Notes under the pieces: generated by a model | Told to the model about the DNA's origin: nothing | The model's database searches: none | The model's input: only the letters and a program-made list of their open reading frames with translations | In this document: in pieces, positions 36,249-50,172 of the stretch | How the letters are laid out: each line of letters opens with the position of its first letter | Numbering within the stretch: the stretch's first letter is position 1 | NCBI GenBank assembly: GCA_035041965.1 | Contig: JAPYMA010000568.1 | Coordinates: 186,001-250,000 of the forward strand | Reading direction: 5' to 3' | Source: Anisakis pegreffii | Lineage: Eukaryota > Nematoda > Chromadorea > Rhabditida > Anisakidae | Length of the DNA: 64,000 nucleotides | Translations under genes and position numbers: made by a program

Positions 36249-39200
36249 CACGTGTAAGAATAATCCATGATTAGAGTGGTAAGTGTTCGCTGGAAGGCAA
36301 ATTTTTGATCGTCTCAATCCGAGCTGAGGATCAAAATTGTTGGACAGTGGTCCCCGTTGCAGTTCCGGCTTGATCATTATAATAGGTGATACTATGATAT
36401 ACGACATAATACAATGTGAGCACGTTTTACGATTACGGTGCACTCCAAAAGTTTTGTCGTGACTCGAATTCGTTGCAAACTGAAGCATGGCTTCCGATGG
36501 CCATCAGTGGCAAATATTATAGATTGATTTGTTCCTGTCAACCAGATAGCATAAACTTTTATTCATTACCTTGAGTAATAGTGATTCCGAGAGCAGACTG
36601 CTCGTTCACAAGAATTCTCACTGAGGCAGAACGGTGAGAATTTACAAATAGTATCAAGTGTAAATTTTGAAACTTGCTGATGTGGGACAGTGAGATAATG
36701 TGTTCGATGACGGTGCCAGAAATGACCACTGAAAACGATCCTGATTGAGATCAAACACTGCAGTGATTAGCACTTCTTTACTCCACTGTGAATTTTTGAT
36801 GTAGACTATCACTGGAACTTTTCATAATTTGAACATAACAATCAAGAAAATACAGCTGCAGTAGCGATACAACAATAATGCTGACAGCAATAATGTAATG
36901 TGTTCCAGTGGGATAATGGTGTGAACATGAGGTCAATGATATGATTATGAAGAGAGTTCATTCCACTTTAAAATAATCCTCTTGTGATCAAAATAAGTAA
37001 GCAGGCCGTTGAGATACCTGCTGGAATGCTGAACGTGGGAAGAAACGAATTAACGAGAGCGATAATGATAACAGCGTCGATAACAATCTGAACCACTGTC
37101 AAAATGATAGCTTAATAACTCAACCGAACGATCTCAGTGTACGCCATCGGCTGAATCTTTTTCTACACACCAACTTTCAATAGCCATTACCCATTATTCA
37201 TCAGCACATGAACAATAAGTGCGATGTGTTATCGTAAGAGCAGCATTTATGATATCCAACTGAACGGATAATCCCTTTAGCCTAAAATGGCACTTCTCAG
37301 TGCAATAAAACCATTTTCAATAGGGATGTCTGCATGGATTGAACAACGCTGGTAGGTAAATTGTGCAATTCGAAGCCAATAAGCTAATAATTGCACTCGA
37401 TTTGTTTGATCATCTCCACTGAACATACCGAATCGATATCGTTTCGTCACTCGTGTCATTCCATGTTAATGTCCAATAATCACGATGTCTTTCTACGTTT
37501 CTAACTTTCGAATGATATTCCCTTTTAAACTTCAACTTGTAGTTTGCCTATGTACAATTCGAGAGGATAATAACCTTATGAATCGTAGGCAAAAATATCA
37601 AAATATCACTTAGCACAAACAGGTGAACAAAACAGTTATCATAATATTATCACGAATGTAATCGTTCAGGAAAAAAACCTCAAGAGTTCAGAGTACAAAC
37701 CAAGATATTCAGCAAAAAAAAGCCAACCATGAATATCCGCTCAAGATCTCAAGACAAACGATGAATGTGTTTGAGATTTCACTAATTTTTTTCGGTGTTG
37801 CCTCTTGGAGGAATCGCTAGCAACGAAACATGAGCACAGCAAAACAAAATTCACGTCAAAATTCTCTCTGATAACGTGAATACAAGCCGATAGCGTAATG
37901 TTGTATCGTGTTGTTTGTGCTGTTGAACGAATCCAGCAGCAAGTATTCATTCATCGATTTCACAGAAACGAATTCGTCTTGGTTGTTTCACAACTAATGA
38001 ATTTCTGTTCTTTTTTGTTCGCATTTGGTGAGTGCAGCAAATTCAATTTGAAAACATCTTTTATTTATCTACGAGCCACCAAAAAAATATGGTAGGATTG
38101 ATGCACAAATGTTTCACTGGATCTGGCCAGAGTGAAACGGACGGCCGTAGAATGAAAGTATCATCATTCATTTACTCGCACAAAGCAAGCTTTAATTCTG
38201 CTGAACAAAACATTACCAAAAATCTCTGTGAATCTGCGAAATAAACGTTTATCCCACAGGTATCGCTCACTACACCTTTCACGTCTAATTTGCGAGTTTT
38301 TTGAACCAATATGATCGGTTGTTTTTTGAAGATAATCTCGAACTTCTTAAAATTGTCCTGACTTTTCTATTTACTTTATTCGCGCTTAAAAGTGTTCCTT
38401 CATTTCACACTTTATTGATGATATTCACCTGGTCTGATCACATGATCAATTTGCTCTGATACTATCAATATATCATGAGTACCATTTACACTGCTTATGT
38501 TAAGTTCATCATCAACATTTTCGACTTGTTTCGAGAATGTGAACGTTCTAGAGTTCAGCATAACAACAAATTCATTTCGTTATGAGCACACTTTCCTCCT
38601 AGCACCAAAATTACATTAGCTTGAGCATCGTAATTCAAATTTGTTCTCGTTTAGTAATGAAAATCGCCTCGAACAATGAAATTGAACATTTTTCTAGGTT
38701 TCGTAAATTAAGACTAGAAAGGTTTATCTACGAAAATACTTCGTAGATAAACCGAAAATACCTATTGTTAAGATCACCGTCTCTGAAATATCACCGTTAA
38801 CCGTAATATAATAGTCATCTGATCAGTTTCTCATCTCACTACCAGAGATTTAATCTCGAACTGAAACCTCCGTTCTAGCGTTCGACTCAATATAACTTAG
38901 CTCGAACCTCCGAGAATTATCACTGCGAATTGGTACACAAAAATTGAGAATTAAGAAGGCAATAAAGCGATGAGTACTGAAGCGTGCAATGAACCGCGAT
39001 CACAAATACACTAGGTTCAAATAGGCACTAATTTTCCAAACTTAAAGCGTTCATTGCAAACTCAATACAACCATTCAAATCGAGATGCACTCGTAATGAG
39101 AAGCTTCGCTCGGAAACGAATGATGCAGCAATGCATCTCATTGACATTATCGAGCTTGGAGGAAGGCTATGATTTCGCTTTTGGCTGTTTATCTATTCAT

Positions 39201-39346
39201 GTGATTATCGTTCCGAAAGTACTTCATTTGCGGTTGCGGAATGGTGGTAACCAAAGAAATAACCGAAATGTAATGAGCACTACTTGATTTAATCGCAGTC
39301 GTTTCAGACGGAATGAAATGAATCGTTTCACAGATGTGTTCGTCTG
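36249..39346. other. Non-coding; one perfect hairpin
   Basis: No gene recognised. At 38721-38753 there is a perfect 14-bp inverted repeat (ggtttatctacgaa, five-base loop aatac, then its inverse). Confidence 0.55.
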
Positions 39347-39877
39347 TTGTTGTCAGTGTTTTTCCATATGCAAAATTTCATCCCACATTCACTTTATATT
39401 CGAAAATTTTTATGCATCCATTTGTTTGTCGCATTTCGTTTTGAAATGCATCGATATTCTTCAATCAACAATTTCATTACACAAGAAGTGTTTTCAGCTG
39501 TCAACTGTTTTCGAGCAGCTGATCTCGAAATGGTCAAAAATAAATTCATCGAGCCAGTCGTATCAGCTGAAATGATGAGCGGATACCCTCAATATTCCAC
39601 CGCAACGATTCAACAGGAAAGAGAAATTTCTACGATGAGACTTCAGAAGCACTTAAAAAGAGAATCGTCATAAGAAATGAGAAAATCACAAGCTAAAAGG
39701 TGGAATTTTTCAAGCGAAAAACACAAACGCTACCAAGAAAGCAAAAAACGACAGGGTAAGGTAAGAAGACAAAAATACGAGAAAAGAGGACGGCAAAATA
39801 GACGAGTACATAAATGCAAATTGATGAGCATAATCGCTATTATTTGCCAGGCAATTGAACCTTTCAATAAGCACTAA
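39347..39877 (+). pseudogene. Open frame interrupted by one TAA, possibly a decayed gene
   Basis: The frame 39347-39673 ends at TAA (39671-39673) and the same frame continues from 39674 to a stop at 39875-39877. The part before the stop contains ADLEMVKNKFIEPVVSAEMM; the part after is extremely basic (QESKKRQGKVRRQKYEKRGR). One substitution would join them into about 175 residues. No family recognised; chance cannot be excluded. Confidence 0.2.
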
Positions 39878-42800
39878 TTAGACTTCCAGACGATGAGATG
39901 CACGCTTACCAAAGCGAACGAAACCCAGCTAATGACACATAGGATTCATTGATTAGCCGCCAATAATTTACTATCATGAAAACATGGCAAAAATATTCCA
40001 AATTATGCTCCCAACCTGCACAAGTTAAGAACATTTCAATTTTTTTGAATCAACCCAGCATTCTCAATAGCGCCATTTTCTATCAATTTAAGTAAGTACT
40101 AGTGATTGCTCAATCGCACTCTCAACGGTTTTGGCGTTTTTTAATTAAATCCTATCAACAGCTCCTGCTCACTTTTTACGATATGAACAGTGAACAATTT
40201 TTGACATAAAATGAAGTCAATAGGTTTCTTATATTCATTGCAGTCAGTCAACAAGTCATGAGAATGTATGAAGACACAGTGCACCCCGAAAAAATGCATC
40301 GAAAAATGAGAAATCGTCAGGGAAGCTATTCGTAGTCTTGAGTTCCTCAAGCAAACTAACAATTCTAGTAGATGCGAAAACCAGCGGGAATGTTTTCTTG
40401 AGAATAAGCATTTGCTTGTTATTGCTTCATAAAAATTATGTTCCACAACTTCACTGCATCAGTTTGATTGCATACGATCCAAAAAATCATTTAGAGCCGA
40501 GTTGCATAGTGAGCAGCAGGTTGTTCGCTGGTGAGTTAAAGATTCAGAGAGCAATTTACGTTCTGATATACATCGAAAGGTTGTCTTCGTCATTGATAAT
40601 CTTCAGAATTTTCAGCAATATTCTTTTGGAGCGATGTTTGGTAATCAGTGAACGTAGTCAAAAAAGACTCCGGAGCATTGGCATATTCGTTAATTCTTCT
40701 TGCATTCTAAGAAAATGTGATTCTGTAAAACCAAAACTGTAACGTTTAACAAAACGAGAATTCCTCTCAGAACCGACCGATCAGATAAATCAGTTATATT
40801 TGTTGAAAGAAAGTTTTCCCATCGAAAATTCATCGGGAATTTGAAGAGTGACAACAAACGAGAATCGCTACTTTTCGTTATTCCGTTATCCACCTCGTCT
40901 GTTGCTACCTCGTCACTAATTTTTTTTCGTTTATAAAACCGAACTTTCTTTCACACTGCAATTTCATCGTTCGCTTCTTCTTCTCGATAGAAACCAAGTG
41001 AAAATCACAAAACTCTGAAAGCAAAAAGCACCATCCAGCACAAAAAGTATCTCGTTTCCATAAGGGAACTGCAATAGATTCATGTGAATGCGTATAAGAA
41101 AGGACATGCGATCAAATGAAAATATCCTTCGAAACAATAAGCCAATCTGACATGATCAAATCCGACAGAAGATCAACTAACGATCTTGGGATGGAGTGAA
41201 GATCGAATAACGAAACAATGAAAAACATGGAAGAATGAATGAAAGAAAAGTCGAAATTGTACCAATCCATCCAAAAATCCATTCTAAAGAAAACTGCACA
41301 ATGAAATGAAGTCGAAGAAGAAGCCACAACAATCGAACTCGCGAAAAATATCAATTTTAAACGAATTTCATTCTAATCGGAAATTTATTTCATTAAGGAG
41401 TACCATGTGTGTGCACAATTGAATTTATTAAAGACACGACTCAGCTTACGTAATTTGCTCGCAGTTTGCATGCGTCGAGTTGATACGATGATTTTCTTAA
41501 GATGCAGTCACAAAACTCTTAGAACACTTGCACCTCATTGTTTGTTCGTTATTGTTTCGCGTACCGAGAAATCGAAATTCGAAAAATCTCAATAATTAGC
41601 TTTAAATCCACGGAAAATTCGCGGAAATATCTAGACAAACTATGAGAAAGCTTAAAGAACAAGAGCAAGACACCTCAAAAGTGAACATTCCATGAAGAAA
41701 AGTCATAGAATAACCGCAGAAAACAATCCCATAAATGCGCATCGCATGCAATTGCACAGACTTCTTCGAGATCCCTGAATTTCACTGCTTTACAAAAAAA
41801 AACCTCATTAGTATTTATTTTACTTCTGCTTGCCTCCCATTCATTCTATTTACTAATCACAATATCATCATCGTTAACTGCACACTGAATAGGGTTGCTT
41901 CTGTTCATTAGGCAACCGTTCTTTATGCACCTCTTCAGCAACGAATAAACGAATCTCTGCGGACTCACAAGCTCTTCGGACACTCATAAAAGCTGTTTAT
42001 TCACGGAGACTTTCTATCTGCCCATCAGTCACTGTCACTGATGGAAATCTAACTGAGTCTCAAACATCACCTTTACGCAGCACTTCATTAGGCATAGGGA
42101 ATCACCCACGTTTTCTTTTGATTCGGTTGGTTTCTGTTCCTCAGTTCGGCATTCTTTGCCCAGTATTTCGATTCTCCTTCGGTTCATCATAGGACGATTA
42201 ATTGCAAAGGTGAACAATTTCAAAGTTTCATAAATTGCATAAGGAATTATCTAACTTCAGAACCTCTTTGACAGTCTCTGGAATATACACCGTTCACAAA
42301 CGTTTCTCTGTGTGTTTCCAACAACAACACACGATTATGCTGTCGAACAAAAATAAAACTTCAACTCATTAATGAAAATGACCGATTGTATTTAGGCACC
42401 AAAATTTCTGAATTTGAACCGAATTTGAACATATTCAGTGAAAATATTGAAAGGAACAACAAATGCACATGAAGAGTTTTTGTGATCTCATGACGTTCGA
42501 ATGTGACTAGACACAGCAAAAGGCATCAGAAAGTGGAAGTCAGACAAGTGATAGGATATGATGGCTGACATGCGATTAGGAAGAAGCATCACAAAATGTG
42601 ACATCTTAGCTGCAGTTCACAATACAATATGACACTTTGCAAAACGAATCGTATGCTTACTTCCAGCCATACTCATAGCAAAATGACGACTGCCACCATA
42701 ATAATATGACAATAATAATAACAATAACAATAGTAATAATAATATTACTAACAATATGAAAAATAAGCGGAAAAAAAGAGAAGAACAAATTTCAGCCACG

Positions 42801-45234
42801 TTGAATTGCACATAAAATCACAATGTGAGCGATGCTAATTATACGTTATCTTCAAGAAAGAAAACCATTTGCGAGTGCTCTTTTCGCAATCCATTTTCTT
42901 ATTGAAATCATCGAAGAACGATTGGGTGACATCAGTTTGAGAGGGAACACACTCAGACTTGTTTCTTGAGGGAAACAACACCATATCTGGAAACATTTCT
43001 TTGAGGCAGCCAAATGTCTGCTGCATTAATTGTTTTTTGCCCACTCATTTACATTGTGAAATTCCCGACACCACACTGAACATTCACAGATTCTGATGCA
43101 CCACAAGAAGCCGCAAGGCACATTCTTAGCGGAATTTTTTTCGTAGTCTGTGGAATAACTCAATTTTCAATTGCTCATTGCATAACGCCACATTCTTGGG
43201 ATGAATCGTCTTTATCAGTTGTACATCACGATCACATACTTCTCAAATTTCTTCACAACTACTGTCCTGTTCTCGATAATCGCTTGGGCATTATGTTCGT
43301 AGATTTGACGCAGTGATAATAAGGATTTTTTGCGCTCACCAGATAATATTCCATATAATCTTGTACTTCATTTCAAATAATTGTTGCTTCCATTTCACAT
43401 ACAGCTTCATTCAGTCCTCAATTTATAGCTTTTGTGACTTTGTGTGGCTAGCAGTTGCATAGGCAACATGCACCTCCGACCGTACTCGATTTACAATGAA
43501 TGTTTTCGATTTGCAATAACTGACCAAATCCGGATCCAGAAAATTTGACACGGAATGAGTATTCGGTGGACGAAACAATAGGTTTTTGCAGGATTACATG
43601 AAGAATGTTTGCTAGATTTAAATTAATTCAATGTTTTCCACGAATTTTATCCACATTACATGCAAATGTATCACCAAAGCGTCAACGTTATGTGATGTGT
43701 TATTTTGTCTTGTTGATATTCAATATGTCATTTTCGGCTCCAGACTGGACCGATGCTCTACAGGCCTACTAGAGGATGAAGACCAACGGTGTACAGGGGT
43801 AAAATCATTCCATTTCACGATGATCAGCTGCCGCCTGCAAGAGGGCGAACATTTTATAGTGTCCAGGCAATTGTACGCAACAAAATTTATCGCAATTACT
43901 GTCACGAAATTGCAATCGTTTTCTGGCTGCTGCTCATTTGCTGATGTTCTATTTTGAATATTGCTTGAAAATCAGGGTGGTGTCCAGCTCTGTACACACC
44001 TAGAGCTTTGCGCGTATTTTCTATTGGATCCAACGCAAATCAACATTCCGTTCCCCTTAACTACGGTCATTGGGTGTACATCAATCATTTCAGTTTCATT
44101 AGCGTTCATAATATAGCGTTAATAATATTGAAAGATATCATCGTGTTCGAAACAGAAGAAGGAAAATAATGTTTATTATTCATGTTCAAATAATATTTGT
44201 TCATTGTTCTCCAACCAACTACATTTGAATAATCAATCGTTTTGAAGCGATATAACGACTACGATGAAAGCTGGTAAGTTTGAGACATTAAATGCGAGTA
44301 ACCAAATAGAATACGTATTGATCACGGACATGTATTCCGTTCACAAATAGCAATTCCAGTTGTTTTGTGAGAACATCAAACGTCATCAAAGAGCAAATAC
44401 AACAAACACTTTACATTTCACAATCGACCAGAGGCTCACTCGTTAGGGGACTAGAGTCTACTGCAATACAATGAAACAAATAATGACCAAACATTCACCT
44501 TATAGACAAGAATAAAACTAAAGACGTGCAAATAAATGAATGTGAATCAGTCAAGTTTCATATGAACGAAAAATTGAGGGAGCAATTTACCGAATGACCA
44601 AATAAATAATAGCAAATTTATAACATACCGGAACTAGATCATAAATAAAACAAAAGGCACTCATGCTCGTTCACATGTACAATGAAATGAACAAAGGACG
44701 ATCCAAACACACAATATGTCTCAATTTGTTGGATTCGATACCATCGAAATGATGACGGAAATCTATGTAAAGCGGATCCAACAATCTTTGAACACTGATG
44801 ATCTACACAGCTCAGATGTAATCCACTTACTGAATAAAATGGATACGATGAAAGGTTTTGAATGTTGCTAAGAATATGGTGTAACTGGATTAATAAGATA
44901 ATTCGTTTGTTATTGCAACGCACACGCACTACGTACGGTGGCAACAATAATGAATCATCAAATCATAGGAACAACAATGATTATTCATTCACACGAGTCG
45001 ATTCTTACTGATAACGGAAAGATTTGAAATCCGGATTCTCAAGAACCTTAAGACTTCTAGCTGGCAATATGATAAGAATAACACTGAAATGATAAACATG
45101 TTTATCAAGAAATTTTCACTTCACATTCCAGTAGAATTGTTCGAAAGTAAATGTGTTCTAAGAGAAGACAGTTTCGAGTTCTCGCGATAACCAAGTCGCT
45201 TTCAAGATGAAACGTTGCATTCACAAGCAATAAT
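39878..45234. other. Intergenic, 3' of the ryanodine receptor
   Basis: No certain gene. A 134-codon plus frame (40338-40742) has no match. A comparatively GC-rich patch at about 43730-44090 has no coding signal I trust and may be a repeat remnant. ATT/TAA microsatellite-like sequence lies at about 42708-42755. Confidence 0.45.
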
Positions 45235-45767
45235 CTACGACTGCAGCAGTTGATCTTCATACTGTTTGACGAAACATTCACCAACAGGGAAGAATTCCCA
45301 ATCGCGATTATCGTATTTTTCACGAATATACGTCTCCTGTCCTGTATATTCAGTCTCGTCCTTATTCACTAAATGTTGCAGGAAGAACCTGAAAATTGAG
45401 ATTATCCCATAACCATCACAGAAAAAAAAGCAAGAATGAAAATCCTACTCTGCACAGAGCTCGTAACATTTTTGACGATCACACGATGAGTTTATAAGAA
45501 AGAACTACATATTCAGCAATGAACATATTCACTATCAGTGTTAATCAAGGCAATCGCAATCAACAAGTATTTGCCAGGAACGAAAACGGAAATAAACTGA
45601 CAAGTAATTTGCAAAATTGTGCTCCTTCGTAGTGTGTATTTCGAAACCTCGCGGCATACGATCAAACGTTTCTTTGCCAATATCACAAATGAAACACGAC
45701 GATTCCAGTTTCTCTGTTGCGGATTCTTGTTGATCTCGAAGCTCACCGAATGCATCAATGATCAAAC
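45235..45767 (-). CDS. unc-68: RyR C-terminal domain exons and stop
   Basis: Exons 45602-45767 and 45235-45388. They encode [15 protein letters not shown], then a CxxC...HxxxxH set (CFIC and HTTKEH), the C-terminal zinc site of RyRs, then the end of the chain, [12 protein letters not shown] and a TAG stop at 45235-45237. The ending differs from vertebrate RyR only by a short extension. No clear AATAAA was seen just downstream. Confidence 0.95.
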
Positions 45768-48700
45768 CTGAACAATTCCACACTTTCTCACTTCATTATC
45801 GATAAAATTCGAATGGCTACTATAACTGTCCCAATCATCAACATTCTAGAATCGAACAATTGACGCGAAATATTTCATTCTTGAATGGTATCATGCGTTC
45901 GCGCTCTCGATTTACGGAGAACACAAACTTTTCAGTGCCGATTAGCCACTGCGTGAATAGAAAGATCCTTAACGTGCAATCCTATCTTGGCTTTCATTTC
46001 AATCAATCAGGAGACACAAGAATACGACGAGAGGCGATAGTACCTTGCATGATAGCCAGTAGAATAACGATAACGAAGAAGAAGAATGATATATCGTAGA
46101 GCATTCGAGGATACTCCAAATCGTCGCCATATGGTGATTCGAGTTCATCACCAATACCTCCACCAGCTCGTACACCGGCGTAGAAATGGAAAATGAAACA
46201 CTGAAACAATGAATCCAATGAGACATATGTGGAGACAAAGTTTGGAGCTGCGATCTCAGATACTGACGTGTCGTTCTTACTGTCATCATCAGTACGTTTG
46301 AGCAGACCACCCGTTCGAAGAACTGACTAGCTTACATTCTAAATCTAACCTCATAAACGCTATATCAAACAGATTCTGGCCACTCAAAGTCGTGTTTTTT
46401 ATACGATCACATTCAATCACCATTTCTTTCTTGTTTGGCAGGTATTTTATTGTCAGTTGTTTCTTTGATACTCATCAAAATTAATTTGAGGAAAGTGGTA
46501 TACAGAAGGCTGCGAGAAGGATCGAACTAACTCACCGTGAGCATATTGTGGCACTTCCGATCCGGTTCTTCACCCTCCTCACCCTCTTGTACGTAGAATT
46601 TACGGAAGAAATTAAATGCTACCACCGTATACAAATAGACGACCACTAATGTCATCATAATGGTGAGAATCAACTGAAATTTTGACATTTTATCAATGGT
46701 ACTGCACGTGATAATGATGAAGGTTAGCAACTCCCTGGAATCGAATAATCTCCGGATTCGATAACTCACCCTTACGAAGCCAATCGAACAGTTACATGCA
46801 TACACCGATAAAATGTTGAGATCAAATTTTAGAACGATGAATAGCGAAGAGAAACCAAAATGAACAGATAATTTACTTCCGAATCGTTGATTCACACAGC
46901 AGTTAATGAAAAACTGATTAGGTATTTGATAACACAAACGAGTCACCTGTTGTAGGTTATGGGTGACTGATTGTAGAATTGCTTTTAACATAGGGAACGA
47001 TAGTACCACATCGATCAGGTGGAATGCATAAAAGAACGGTGACCAGAACACACCGGCCGCTGAACAGAACAAATAGTTGACACGGTACAAGAACTGACCA
47101 TTGGTTAGGATCACACCGATCCACAGCCAACAAGTGTACCTAAAATATGCTGCAGGTATAATATGATTGAGTTGTACAGAAATATTCACTAGTTTTTATG
47201 AGTCCAAACAAATTACCATTGATTTCTAAACTTTATATATTCGTAACTTCACCTTGAATAGGATTTTCTGAAATTTGCTTTACTTCCAGCAATGTATAAG
47301 GCAGATATATTGAAGTAGGATAAACATTCAGAGGTGAACCGATTCACTCGCAATTGAATATGATAATTGACTCACCTGTAATCGAATGAACTGTCACCAG
47401 CCGAACGTTCTTCGCCAAGCACAGCGTTTAGCGTTTCTTCATCGACTTGATCTCGGAACTTCTGCCGGGTCTTTCTTCGCACAAATTTGTCCCAATACTT
47501 CATTGGGAACGATTTCGAACTGATCACAATTCTATCCAAATACCTGACGATGCAATCAACTCATAAAAATATAACACAATAACAATAATAAGTTTAGGAT
47601 CGTATGCACTGTTCAATAATTTGTCACATTCACTCAATTTACACCGTTGAGCTGTTTTCGGTAGTTGAATGAGTATAGGAGTCAAAATAAAATCAACGGA
47701 CGCAATTATCAGTTTCTGAATGCCGACGGATCCATTTATATCTCATTTCGTACCAAAGGATGACAATGTGATTTCTCTTCTCAAAGAAGATTATGGAAAA
47801 TCGCCCTCCTGTCCATAGAAATATTCAAACAGAACCCAAAACAATGCAAGAAATTGAGAACCTGACGCTTTCGGCAAAATGGTTCGAAACAGAATGAAAC
47901 AAATAAGCATTGTGGAAGTACCAACCACATGACCGTGTCGATCAAACTGCGTTCTTCGTCCTCCTCTTCAGTTACCCAACAGCCATCGAACATCAATCTT
48001 CGAGCAACTTCTTTCTCGCGTTTGAAAGTGATCAATGGAATCTGAAACCTCAACAAAGCTTACACTCATACTTCGGGATCAGAATAATTTCGAGCAATTC
48101 CGATAACAATAACATGGTCAAATGGGAAGGCAATTATATTGGCCATGGAGAAGGATGCTCTGAATCAGAGAAGACTGAAAAATTCGGTTGATCGGTTTCA
48201 TAAATAGACCTAGCATATCAACGGCTGATTAACTTCAAAATTTGAAAAAGCAATCTACACCACGGATTTGATGAATTCCGATCAATTTTAAATAGGTGTA
48301 GCTTATAAAATAGGCAATTTTTTGAATTGTAACACTGCTCACAGCTCTACTATTAACAAGGTGATAGCACTTGCAACGTCGTTTCCAAAAAAACTCTTAC
48401 AGAACCAATTGCATGAAATAAAAAGTGATCAAAATATTTATTCATCGAAAAACGATCGAACGGATGATAATAATGATAACCTTCAGCTGATAGAATGAGA
48501 CGAGCAAGGCAAACGAGGCAACCGCATGCACAACACTGATCCAGTACAGTAACTGAAATGAGACGATAAAGCAGCATCTAAACAAGGGGAGCATCGGATA
48601 TTCATGTAAGGAAAACCATCGAAGGAATCAACAATTTGTCTACAAAACCGTTCATGGATTTTAAAGAAAGTCTGATTGTAATTAGAGAAGAAATGGATAC

Positions 48701-50112
48701 TTTTTGAGTATTGCCTCATTGACGTGCGATTTGCTCACATGAGCACAGATGAGAAGGTTCATATATTCAAGTTTATGAAATGAATGCAAAATCTGGTGAT
48801 AAAACAAATGAATATACACCAGCAACGTTGTCAATTCAATCGCTACAACGCAAAACAATACCTGAGCAAGCATCCACCCGGTGACCTCATACGAAACATA
48901 CGGTATCAACATTCCGGTAATATATATCTGCTCAACATTTTCTTCGTCCTCTTCTGCTTCGTCACCTTCATGTGCTGAATGATCAATTCACGAAATCAGA
49001 TCAACTGAGCTGATTACATTCATGGAACAATTCGATAACGTATTCATAGCATCCGAAATATTGGCCACGTCAAAAATGTGTTGAATCATCAATCGCATAC
49101 ATTATCTTCATGAATCTCACTGATTCATGAAGATAATGCTCATATTTGCATAAATACTGATCACATATTGTAGTCATTATTATCGCTTACCAATTTTTTT
49201 CAAATTTCAGATATGGTGAGCGATAACTTTTTCAAACCTTTCACACTATGCTCAAACATTTTGAATTCTCCAAAAGATTTTGAATAGAGTTCATCGAAAC
49301 TTGGATTCGTCCTTTAACAACACACTGGGTAGTTCATAAGTAACTTTAAAAATCTGTGACCAATACAACAAACTACGTGTTCAGAGAAACCAATTGAATA
49401 AATGAATGAACCCGTTGTCGCTGGTTCAGTTCGCGCTGAGATGTCGACTCGATGGAAGAGCAGAATAACGTTGATGAAGAATGCCAGATAGAGTGTTAGC
49501 TTTTCGATGGTTTTGAAATTGCGTGCTAACATGTTCTAAAACAAAAACATTTGATCATTCAAACCTCCATCATCCAACATAACGGATATCATGGGATCAC
49601 TGCCAGTGGTCGCCTAATCGTCACGAACAACCGTCAGATATACTGTCGAGAATTTGCAATTTAAAGACTGTTTCACTCCGGTTCATCTTCACACTAGTTT
49701 AATAAAGAGGAATTGACTTTTAAAAATTTGAAATAGAAAAAAATTAAAAAATTCAAAGAAAACTCGAAAAAGGTCTTTCAAAAGAGGACAATACGAAAGT
49801 TTAATGGGCGATCAAAATGTGTCTTCACCATAATCGATCCCTTGCTTCTCGATGAACCTTGTTCGGCGATTTTTGGCTCATAAAAATCGGCTGACGAGTC
49901 AAAATCTGAGCCAGCCTGAGACATTGCAACGTTTGCAAATGCAGCTGATCCAACACTTTGAATATCACTGCAACTTCACAAACTTCAACAACAACGTAAC
50001 CAGTGACTTCTTTCAACTTGAACAAACAGTTAAGGTCACTACAAAAGGTTTATCGTGTTGATCAACAATACTTATTATCATAATGGGTTTATTCCATTTG
50101 AAAGAAGTTGAT

Positions 50113-50172
<60 letters not shown>

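Noticed and set aside
40338..40742. 134-codon plus-strand frame
   Set aside because: No similarity, no splice support, and an overlapping antisense frame of similar length. Left as noise.
43720..43957. Plus and minus frames in the GC-rich patch as a gene
   Set aside because: Both strands are open and neither matches a family; local composition explains the frames.
46527..47189. 220-codon minus-strand frame as a separate gene
   Set aside because: It is two RyR exons (46947-47139 and 46536-46673) read through their open intron; the exon ends match RyR exactly.
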